Source: JADJOM01 sp963817435 (GTDB lineage Bacteria > Gemmatimonadota > Gemmatimonadetes > Gemmatimonadales > GWC2-71-9). Taken from it: a stretch of 64,000 bases of DNA. The stretch lies in assembly GCA_963817435.1 (NCBI GenBank), contig CAWFNY010000001.1, positions 1,054,001-1,118,000 of the forward strand, written 5' to 3'. The notes beneath the pieces were generated by a model. That model was not told the DNA's origin. It made no database searches and saw only the letters and a list, made by a program, of their open reading frames with translations. Below are positions 57,661-64,000 of the stretch, one piece after another. Numbering within the stretch: position 1 is the first letter of the stretch; every line of letters begins with the position of its first letter. The position numbers and the translations under genes were made by a program.

Positions 57661-60332
57661 CGCGCGGGCGCAAACAGCACGGCGTTGGTGAGCAGCTTCG
57701 CGGGCCCGCGCCAGAAGCCGCGGTAGACGGGATTTTCGGCGAAGACCACCACGCTCCCGCTGCCGACCGTCTCCACCGCCGCCCAGACCGAGTTCCGGAG
57801 CAGCTTCTCGGTGTTGTTCGGCCAGGTGAACCCGGAGAGAGTGAGATCGGTGCCGGTGAACACCACCGGGTTGGCGCCCTTTTCGGAGGGCTTGAGGAAG
57901 CGGCTGGTCTCGAGGAACACCGGGAGCTGATCGCGCTCGTAACCGAAGGTGAGCCAGTGAGTGCGGTCCAGGGTCGCACGGAAGATGGCGCCAGGGACCT
58001 GTTCCGGGCTGTTGCCACCCGCGGCGCTGGGCGAGACCAGTGGTGGACCGGGATGCATCGTGTCGGTCAGCGAGGTGTCCTTGGCCGCGACGGAATCACC
58101 CTCGAGTTCCTTGACCGTGGTGAGCGCCACTTCTTTCCGTCCGAGCAGGTCGATCGCCCCGCCGAAGCCGATCACCGCGCCGCCCGACTCCACCCAGTTC
58201 CTGAGCTTCGTCGCCCCCTGCTCACCCAGCTCGCGCCACAGCCGCCCGGCGTACCCCGACGGGATGATGAGCACGTTGTAGTCCTCGAGGTTGGCATTCC
58301 CGAGGCTCGACAGATTGACGGGGGTCACGGGGATGCCGAGTTCGCGGTCGAAGTAGAACCACACCGAACCGAACGCCGTCTGCTCTATCCCTTCGCCGGC
58401 CGCCAGCAGGATGCGGGGCGCACGGATCGCGACGACGGTCTCGCTTCCGACTCCGAACTGTCCGGAGTCAGGAAAGGCGGACGCGACCGCGGTCACTCGC
58501 GCCCCCGTCTCCCGGGCCAGCGCCACGATGCGGTCGTGGACCGCGTCGGGGTTCCGCTGCAGCCGGACCACGAAGGTGCCCCTCGCGTAGCTCGCGCCGT
58601 CGGCCGTGATCGGACGGGTCGCGACGCTGACCCGGAAGCCCTCCCGAAGCAGCCGCATCGCCAGCCGAGTGCCTGCTTCAGTTTCATCACCGAAGACGTA
58701 CGCTGACTGGGCCCGGCCCGGCGCCGGCGGTACCGCCAGCGAATCGGTGGCGCGAACCCGTTCCGCCACGACACGGGTGGTGTCGTCGGTCCACCAGGCC
58801 TCGAGGCCGAGCGTGAGCGGCAGCGACCAGGCGGTCACGTCATAGAACTCGTACCCTTCCTTGTTCTCGTCGGCGCCGCGCCGCTGGTTCCGCTGGTACG
58901 CCGCGAACTGCCGGCGCACGAATGCCGAGTCCCAGGCGGCCCGAGGCTCCAGCATCGTCGTGGCCAGCCGGGCCTCGGGCTGCACCAGGTCGACGACGTA
59001 GGTCCCGGCCGGAAAGCTGCGCTTCGCCACGGCCGGCCCGCCGAGATAGGACGTCGCCCGCAGCGGGGTGTAGCCCTGCGTCAGGCGGCTCACCTCGATC
59101 TCTTCGCCGGCCAGCCGCCTGGCGAGCCACATCGCCCGTCCGGGGTCGACAGCGCTGAACAGCACGCGGCGCAGCGGCCGTTTCTGGGCCTCACTCATGC
59201 CGGTGACGTGGAACTCGTGGAAATCCCGGAGCCGTTCGGCGCGGGTCCTCGCGGCGTATTCGAGCGTGGCCAGCGATGCGGTGTAGTGATGCGCGATCGC
59301 CATCTCGAACGTCACATAGGTGCCGTCGTCCTTCCGCTTCTTGAGCTCGGGACCGCCGTCGGATTCGAAGGTCATCCCGACGCCGCCGCGCATGGACGGC
59401 CACATGTCGATGTAGCCCGGGTAGAAGAAGTCGAAGACGTCGCGCACGTAGTACTGCCAGCCGAAACGGTCGAAGGCCTGGCCGTTGTTCCTGCCGAACC
59501 GCTCGAACCATTCGTAGGTCCTGGCCGGCAGGTTCGCGTTGTGGGCCTCCGCCACCGGCGGGAAGAAGTACTGGGAGGTGGTGCTGTGCAGGTCGGCAAC
59601 GACCTGGGGATGCCAGCGGACGTAGACCGAGGCGAGCGCCTTCGACTCGTTCTGCGACTGTGCCAGCAGGTCGCGGTTCATGTCGAACCGATAGTGGTTG
59701 TACCGGCCCCAGATGGCCCAGGGCTCGGTCTGCTCCACCGCGAGGGGGTCATCGCTGCCGACCGCGACCGAATTGGACCAGGCCGCGAACCGCTCGTGCC
59801 CATCCGGGTTCTGCGACGGATTGATGAGGACGATCACGTTCTGCAGGATCTCCTGCGTCGCCGGCTCGTCGGAGGCGAGCAGCTGATAGGCGGTCTGCAT
59901 CGCCGACTCGAAGCCGGCCGGCTCGTCGCCGTGCACCGAGTGGGTGAGCAGCACGGTAACCGGGGTCCGCTCCGCGAGCGCCCGCGCCTGGTCGGCACTG
60001 GTCTTCCGCGGATCGGCGAGCAGGGCAAGGCTGGTGCGCACCTCATCGAGGCGCGCGAGGTTCGCCGGCGAGGAGATGATCAGCAGGCGCATCACCTTCC
60101 CTTCGGCGGTCCGGCCGATGATCTCCGTCCGGACCCGGTCCGGGGCCGCCTCGATCATGCGGTCCAGCACCTGCTGCTGCTGATAGTACATCGTCTGCTG
60201 CGACCCCACGGCGTACCCCAGGATCGACTCGGGCCGAGGCACCTGCGGTCGATAGGGCCCCCGCGAGTAGAAGTCGAACTCCTGGGCATGAAGCAGTGTC
60301 GGAAGGAGGAGCAGCGTCGCGAGCAGGCGCAT
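57657..60332 (-). CDS. M14 family zinc carboxypeptidase, exported
   Basis: 891 residues with a signal peptide (1-16, ending LLHAQ). The zinc-peptidase domain is N-terminal (about 50-380): HGDEPAGFES supplies the His and Glu zinc ligands, NPSQNPDGHERF and YRFDMNRDLLAQSQ follow, and DLHSTTSQYFFPPV supplies the third ligand His. A C-terminal half has DJ-1/glutaminase-like alpha/beta segments (VLIIPSGYAGRLWRELGEQG, NWVESGGAVIGFGGA). Such exported peptidases are abundant in scavenging bacteria. TATACT at 60415-60420 would give a leader of about 75 nt. First gene of the 52670-60332 unit. Confidence 0.92.
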   Translation of the reverse strand: MRLLATLLLLPTLLHAQEFDFYSRGPYRPQVPRPESILGYAVGSQQTMYYQQQQVLDRMIEAAPDRVRTEIIGRTAEGKVMRLLIISSPANLARLDEVRTSLALLADPRKTSADQARALAERTPVTVLLTHSVHGDEPAGFESAMQTAYQLLASDEPATQEILQNVIVLINPSQNPDGHERFAAWSNSVAVGSDDPLAVEQTEPWAIWGRYNHYRFDMNRDLLAQSQNESKALASVYVRWHPQVVADLHSTTSQYFFPPVAEAHNANLPARTYEWFERFGRNNGQAFDRFGWQYYVRDVFDFFYPGYIDMWPSMRGGVGMTFESDGGPELKKRKDDGTYVTFEMAIAHHYTASLATLEYAARTRAERLRDFHEFHVTGMSEAQKRPLRRVLFSAVDPGRAMWLARRLAGEEIEVSRLTQGYTPLRATSYLGGPAVAKRSFPAGTYVVDLVQPEARLATTMLEPRAAWDSAFVRRQFAAYQRNQRRGADENKEGYEFYDVTAWSLPLTLGLEAWWTDDTTRVVAERVRATDSLAVPPAPGRAQSAYVFGDETEAGTRLAMRLLREGFRVSVATRPITADGASYARGTFVVRLQRNPDAVHDRIVALARETGARVTAVASAFPDSGQFGVGSETVVAIRAPRILLAAGEGIEQTAFGSVWFYFDRELGIPVTPVNLSSLGNANLEDYNVLIIPSGYAGRLWRELGEQGATKLRNWVESGGAVIGFGGAIDLLGRKEVALTTVKELEGDSVAAKDTSLTDTMHPGPPLVSPSAAGGNSPEQVPGAIFRATLDRTHWLTFGYERDQLPVFLETSRFLKPSEKGANPVVFTGTDLTLSGFTWPNNTEKLLRNSVWAAVETVGSGSVVVFAENPVYRGFWRGPAKLLTNAVLFAPAR

Positions 60333-60414
60333 GGACGGAACCCGGCGGGCAGTACGTGGATGAATGGGCGGGTGGGCGATCAGCTACGTGGCGGCCGCCG
60401 GAGCATCAGGCCGG

Positions 60415-60420
60415 AGTATA
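60415..60420 (-). promoter_or_regulatory. Candidate -10 box of the M14 peptidase unit (TATACT)
   Basis: TATACT on the minus strand, near-consensus, 82 nt before the ATG at 60332. No clear -35. Confidence 0.4.
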
Positions 60421-60436
60421 CCGTCGCCCGGAGCGG

Positions 60437-61330
60437 TCAGCTACCAGCCAGCTCCACCGGACGGAGGCCGCCAATCCCCCGTTGCCGGTGCCACAGATCC
60501 CAGGTCTCGGCGACGACCGCGCCGATCAGGAAGACCAGTGCCGTGTAGTAGAGCCAGAGCACGAACAGGATGACCGCGCCGATGTTGGCGTCCGCCGAGA
60601 AGCGGTTCACCACCGCGAGGTTGTGGAGATACCAGCCGAAGGCCCGCTTGGCGACTTCGAACAGCGCCGCGGTGAAGAGCGAACCCGCGAACGCCGCCCG
60701 GCGCGGCAGGCGCCGCGGCGAGGCATGGCGATAGACCACATAGAAGACCCAGACCGAGAATGCGAAGGCCACGATCTGCGTGACCAGATAGCCGAGTCCG
60801 CTCACGAAGAACCCGAGCGCGGGCACGGCCGTGGTCAGCGCCTCGCCCCGGGCGCTGGCGATCTTGAGCCCGCCGCTGAGCAGCGCGTTGGCGATGACGA
60901 GCGAGACGGCGAGGACGACCATCATCGCGTCCCGGAGCTTTCCGAGGAGATACCCGACCACGAAGTGCTGACCCGTTCCCCGGCGCGGCACGTCGTAGAC
61001 CAGCGTGAGCGAGGTGCGCACCGACGCAAAGAGCCGGGTGGCAAACCAGATGAAGAGTGGAATCGCGTAGAGCGAGATGGTCGCGCGCGCGCGGGTGAGA
61101 CCGAGGATGAACTTTTCGACCTGCGCGAACGGTCCTTCCCCGTCAGCCCCGGTCGGGGGCATCAGTCGCTGGAAGAGCTGCTGGAGATCCTGCGCGCTGG
61201 AGCGGGGAGAGAGGTGCGCGACGTGCGTGAGGGCAATCAGCACCAGCAGCAGAAACGGAATGGCGGCCAGCAGCGCGTCGAAGGTAAGCGCGCTGGCGAG
61301 GAAGGGGAGATTGTGCCGGTCCGCCTGCAC
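60437..61330 (-). CDS. YihY/BrkB family inner-membrane protein
   Basis: 297 residues from a GTG at 61330; the open frame extends upstream into the YtxH gene without another good start, so a few N-terminal residues may be missing. Six transmembrane helices. ALTFDALLAAIPFLLLVLIA is the first, PLFIWFATRLFASVRTSLTL a signature segment, and the last helices (ANIGAVILFVLWLYYTALVF then LIGAVVAETWD) are typical of the family. The role is unknown (once misassigned as RNase BN). It follows the YtxH gene on the same strand. Confidence 0.9.
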   Translation of the reverse strand: MQADRHNLPFLASALTFDALLAAIPFLLLVLIALTHVAHLSPRSSAQDLQQLFQRLMPPTGADGEGPFAQVEKFILGLTRARATISLYAIPLFIWFATRLFASVRTSLTLVYDVPRRGTGQHFVVGYLLGKLRDAMMVVLAVSLVIANALLSGGLKIASARGEALTTAVPALGFFVSGLGYLVTQIVAFAFSVWVFYVVYRHASPRRLPRRAAFAGSLFTAALFEVAKRAFGWYLHNLAVVNRFSADANIGAVILFVLWLYYTALVFLIGAVVAETWDLWHRQRGIGGLRPVELAGS

Positions 61331-61389
61331 CAGCGTTCGCCACCCAAACGCCCGGAGCCCCTTCAGGCGGCTGAGGAGGATCCCTCCGG

Positions 61390-61752
61390 TCAGGCGACCG
61401 GCTCCTCGTCTTCGTCCTCATCATCCGGCGCCGGCTTCCTTCGCCGGGCACGGGCCTCCGCCAGCCGGCGCTCCAGATCGCTGCGGGCCTCCTCGCGATC
61501 GTCCTCACGGCTCGTTGCCTCGGGCTTCCGCCACTCTCCCGTGATCCTCTCCGACAGTTCGCCGACCTTCTCCTCGGCCAGCGCCCGCGCCTTCCGCAGC
61601 CGGCGCTTCAGCGCGCGGCGGGTCTCCGTGCCGCTCTGCGGCGCGAACAGGAGTCCCACCGCCACACCGAGCAGCGCCCCGAAAAGAATCGGCTTGAGGG
61701 AACCACCCTCCCGCTCGACGTACACCACCTCCCGCTCGTCGTCCCTTGCCAT
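61390..61752 (-). CDS. YtxH domain protein
   Basis: 120 residues. A polar N-terminus, one transmembrane helix with the YtxH signature LFGALLGVAVGLLFAPQSG (about 22-40), then a highly charged Arg/Glu helix (RRALKRRLRKARALAEEKVG) and an acidic C-terminus (DDEDEDEEPVA). YtxH proteins are small stress-associated membrane proteins of unknown mechanism. It begins 2 nt after the aldolase stop, and its stop is 59 nt upstream of the yihY start. Confidence 0.86.
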   Translation of the reverse strand: MARDDEREVVYVEREGGSLKPILFGALLGVAVGLLFAPQSGTETRRALKRRLRKARALAEEKVGELSERITGEWRKPEATSREDDREEARSDLERRLAEARARRRKPAPDDEDEDEEPVA

Positions 61753-61754
61753 GG

Positions 61755-63170
61755 CTATTCCCCTGCTTCGGCGTCGTCCACCGCGGTCACCAGCGCCCGT
61801 TCAAGCGAGCTGTGGGACTGGTAGGATGCCTTGATGTACTTCGTCACCAGCGCCGCCGTGCCCTCGACTTTGAGCTGGTCAAACAGGAACCCGAATGTCT
61901 TCTCCAGATCGGCCGCGATCTTCGCGCGCGCCTCGGCGGGCAGCCCCCAGACATCCTGCTTGAACGGACCGATCGCCTTCTTCCGCGCCTTGTAGTAGAA
62001 CTGCTCGGACGTGTCCCCCGCTTTCTTTTCGCTTTCGGCGTTCACGTCGAGCCAGTCGTACATCCGCTTGCGCAGCTCCGCGGGCAGCGCCGGATGGTCG
62101 AAGACCAGACTCTGGAAATTGGTCGCCAGGTGGATCTCCGCCGTCTCCAGCCGGGCGAAGTTGCCGAAGGCGTCCTGCGGCAGCGTGCTCGCCCCGTGCT
62201 GCACGGCGCCGGACATTCCGTATTCGTCGCGCGCCGCCTTCGACAAGGCCGCCAGCGCATCGAGGTCCAGCTTCACCTTGGCGATGCTGCCGTCCGGCAG
62301 CACCACCCCGCCGTGGCTGGTGCCCGTCTGGACCGAGATCTTCGAGATGCCCTCGATGGCACCGTACCGCTTGAGCGATGCGGTGTAGCCGTCCATGAAG
62401 GCCCGCAGCTCCTCCACGGTGCTGTTCTTGTGCCCTACCTCGCCGATCTCGGCGCCTACCGACACCGAGATCCCCTGCGGCTCGCGCTCGCGGATGAAAT
62501 GGGTGATCTCCGCGGCATGTTCGAAGTTGAGCCGCTGCTGCTCGAGCAGGGTCGGCTTGGACAGGTCCACCAGCGTGGAGGTGTCCACATCGATGTTGTA
62601 GAACCCGGCCCCGACCTCCTCGGCGATCAGCTTCTTGACCTCGCCGACTTCGGCCTTCGAGTCGACCTGATATTTCTTGGCGTTGACCTGGCAGTGGTCA
62701 CCCTGAATGAAGAGCGGCAGGAAGTACCCTTCCCGCAGGGCCGCGCCGATGATCACCGAGACGTATTCCGCCGGACGCTGATCGGTATAGGCGATCTCGG
62801 ACCGGGCGATCTCGAGCAGGATTGCGCCGGCGTTGCGGGCCCTGGCGGCCCGGAAGATCGCGCGAGCGGTGTCGTAGGCCATCATCCGGACGTTGATCGC
62901 CGGCACCGTGAACCCGCCGCACTCGCCCCGGCCCCGCGCGAAGTAGATGGGAGCGATGGACTGCGGACGGGCTCCGACCGCCTGCCCGATTTCCCACAGC
63001 AGCCACCGCGCGGCGTCACGATCGGCAGGTCCACCGAATACCGCCTGCCACACGAGACGGTCGGTGGCCTCCCCCTGCAGACGGCTGGGATCGGTGACCT
63101 GCACGGCATCGCCGTTCTGGACGATGGCGCCGCCAAACAGGGCGACGAGCTGGGCGCGGTGGTCAGCCAT
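61755..63170 (-). CDS. Class II fructose-bisphosphate aldolase-like protein
   Basis: 471 residues from the ATG at 63170 (AAGAGGA upstream); a start at 63209 is less likely. Long-form class II aldolase: SIAPIYFARGRGECGGFTVP, PLFIQGDHCQVNAKKY with zinc-ligand His, GAGFYNIDVDTSTLVDLSKP, SVSVGAEIGEVGHKNSTVEE, VQTGTSHGGVVLPDGSIAKV, and GAVQHGAST carrying another metal His. This longer subgroup is predicted to cleave fructose-1,6-bisphosphate or a tagatose analogue in glycolysis or gluconeogenesis. It is a single glycolytic gene among membrane-protein genes; its -10 may be TACATT near 63210-63215. Confidence 0.87.
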   Translation of the reverse strand: MADHRAQLVALFGGAIVQNGDAVQVTDPSRLQGEATDRLVWQAVFGGPADRDAARWLLWEIGQAVGARPQSIAPIYFARGRGECGGFTVPAINVRMMAYDTARAIFRAARARNAGAILLEIARSEIAYTDQRPAEYVSVIIGAALREGYFLPLFIQGDHCQVNAKKYQVDSKAEVGEVKKLIAEEVGAGFYNIDVDTSTLVDLSKPTLLEQQRLNFEHAAEITHFIREREPQGISVSVGAEIGEVGHKNSTVEELRAFMDGYTASLKRYGAIEGISKISVQTGTSHGGVVLPDGSIAKVKLDLDALAALSKAARDEYGMSGAVQHGASTLPQDAFGNFARLETAEIHLATNFQSLVFDHPALPAELRKRMYDWLDVNAESEKKAGDTSEQFYYKARKKAIGPFKQDVWGLPAEARAKIAADLEKTFGFLFDQLKVEGTAALVTKYIKASYQSHSSLERALVTAVDDAEAGE

Positions 63171-63209
63171 AAGTTGCTGTCCTCTTGGAAGTTGCAGTAC
63201 GATGTTCAA

Positions 63210-63215
63210 AATGTA
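63210..63215 (-). promoter_or_regulatory. Candidate -10 box of the aldolase gene (TACATT)
   Basis: TACATT on the minus strand, 39 nt before the ATG at 63170. Gives a normal leader with a clear AAGAGGA ribosome-binding site, unlike the leaderless group. Confidence 0.35.
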
Positions 63216-63235
63216 GACGACCCGCCGCGGTGCCG

Positions 63236-64000
63236 CTAGCGCGCCGGCTCGACGGTCAGCACGTACGAGCCTTCGCTTCGGGTAAACTCATTCGCCTGAA
63301 TCCAGTACGTCCCATCGTCAGGCACCGTCGCGGTGATCTTTGCCTCCCGCCCGGCACTCGCCCCTACATGCTCCGAAGAACTGAAGGCGGCATTTCTCGC
63401 AGGCTCGGGGCCGAACAGCAGGTAGCTGCCGAAATCGGGGGACATCATGATGATATCGATCCGTTCGCCCCGCTTGCCGCGATAGACATAGGTGTCGATG
63501 TATGTCGTGTCGAAACTGAGGGCATCGCCAGCAGCGAGCCGTCCGCGAATCGTCTGGCCCATCTGGATCTCCGCCATCCGGCCCGCGGCCGGCGCCGCGG
63601 CCGCTGGAGCGGGAGCAGCAGGCGCAGCGCTCGAGGCACCCTGGGGCGCGGCAACGCCAGGTGTCAGCCCCTGCTGCAGCGGACCGACCGAACCGATGGC
63701 GGGCATCGGCGTGCCAGCTGACGCCGCCGACGACGACGGCGCTGGCGCGGCGCTCACCGCCTGATCCCCGCGACTGCTGCTCACGAAGAGCGTGTACGGG
63801 CCCTTGCCGCTGAAAAGCGCATTGGGGCGTACCCAGTATTCACCATCAGCATCGAGTGTGACGACCAGCTTCGAGTCCTTGCCGCCGGCGCTGTTGTTGT
63901 CCGCCTCGGCCCAGCTCCAGCGCCCATTCTGCACCGGCCCGAACGTCAGGTAGGAGTCCACCGCGTCCGACTTCTGGGTCATCGTGAGCGTCTCACCCTG
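63236..64000 (-). CDS. Exported PPC-domain repeat protein, partial
   Basis: The 5' end lies beyond the window; 254 residues are visible. Two pre-peptidase-C-terminal (PPC)-type beta-sandwiches: the first ends with DADGEYWVRPNALFSGKGPY, the second runs from GQTIRGRLAAGDALSFDTTY through IDIIMMSPDFGSYLLFG and VPDDGTYWIQANEFTRSEGS to the C-terminus. The open frame continues in phase to the window edge (GETLTMTQKSDAVDSYLTF). They are joined by a 60-residue Ala/Pro/Ser-rich linker. Such domains occur in secreted proteins. The protease or other main domain, if any, would be upstream. Confidence 0.8.
   Translation of the reverse strand, partial: QGETLTMTQKSDAVDSYLTFGPVQNGRWSWAEADNNSAGGKDSKLVVTLDADGEYWVRPNALFSGKGPYTLFVSSSRGDQAVSAAPAPSSSAASAGTPMPAIGSVGPLQQGLTPGVAAPQGASSAAPAAPAPAAAAPAAGRMAEIQMGQTIRGRLAAGDALSFDTTYIDTYVYRGKRGERIDIIMMSPDFGSYLLFGPEPARNAAFSSSEHVGASAGREAKITATVPDDGTYWIQANEFTRSEGSYVLTVEPAR

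Noticed and set aside
1..64000. tRNA or rRNA genes, CRISPR arrays, insertion sequences, attachment sites or a replication origin
   Set aside because: No T-arm/cloverleaf signature, direct-repeat array, transposase or integrase gene, or DnaA-box cluster was recognised on reading either strand; small tRNAs could still be missed by eye.

Overview
This 64 kb window is GC-rich chromosomal DNA with dense gene packing: about 56 protein genes, many 1-4 bp start/stop overlaps, and no rRNA, tRNA, insertion sequence, phage or CRISPR that I can see. The gene repertoire suggests a Gram-negative-type, non-proteobacterial lineage, most likely Gemmatimonadota. The support is a short SigA-type primary sigma factor without region 1.1, MglA/MglB-type polarity proteins, a TolC/MacA/MacB-style export array with four permeases, many exported peptidases, a DUF4349 lipoprotein, a DUF6067 glycoside-hydrolase-like protein, and many apparently leaderless promoters. 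The phylum is an inference from gene content, not from a marker comparison.

Layout. 1-3763 (minus): YajQ, SpoIID-like lipoprotein, Gfo/Idh/MocA oxidoreductase and a partial Lnb/DUF4105 membrane protein. 3892-4284: small unknown protein. 4317-8134: methionine operon metY / aspartate kinase / metX, preceded by an elaborate leader consisting of a promoter, a SAM-II-type aptamer, an intrinsic terminator, a 31-codon Cys/Met-rich leader ORF and a second long hairpin. 8223-14562 (minus): rpoD, aldehyde dehydrogenase, then the operon larE - thpR - unknown - NtrX-type regulator - unknown membrane protein. 14643-16620 (plus): arfB, threonylcarbamoyl-AMP synthase, YqhA. 16689-24361 (minus): two unknown proteins, YifB/ComM ATPase, an unknown protein and a 1329-residue NtrY-like histidine kinase.

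24396-33736 (plus): an exported protein, TolC, a MacA-like adaptor carrying a +1 frameshift, a MacB/LolD-type ATPase and four permeases in two A+B pairs. 33881-42516 (plus): DUF4349 lipoprotein, PIG-L deacetylase, cysteine desulfurase, mnmA, S9 peptidase, a holin-superfamily 4-TM protein, ppk1. 42610-50620 (minus): grpE/dnaJ, cinA, pgsA, mglA, mglB, a small unknown, recR, ybaB, dnaX. 50892-52661 (plus): SSF sodium:solute symporter, convergent with a minus-strand cluster (52670-60332) of DUF6067 protein, NahK-like sugar kinase, a frameshifted nucleotidyltransferase and an M14 carboxypeptidase. 60437-64000 (minus): YihY/BrkB, YtxH, class II aldolase-like protein and a partial PPC-domain exported protein.

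The most interesting signal is the metY leader (4317-4710), which appears to stack a SAM-sensing riboswitch on a cysteine-codon leader-peptide attenuator in front of the sulfide-fixing enzyme of methionine synthesis. The second is a consistent pattern of TAnnnT -10 boxes only 5-10 nt before start codons, implying widespread leaderless mRNAs. Two single-base frameshifts lie in otherwise well-conserved genes and may be sequencing errors.
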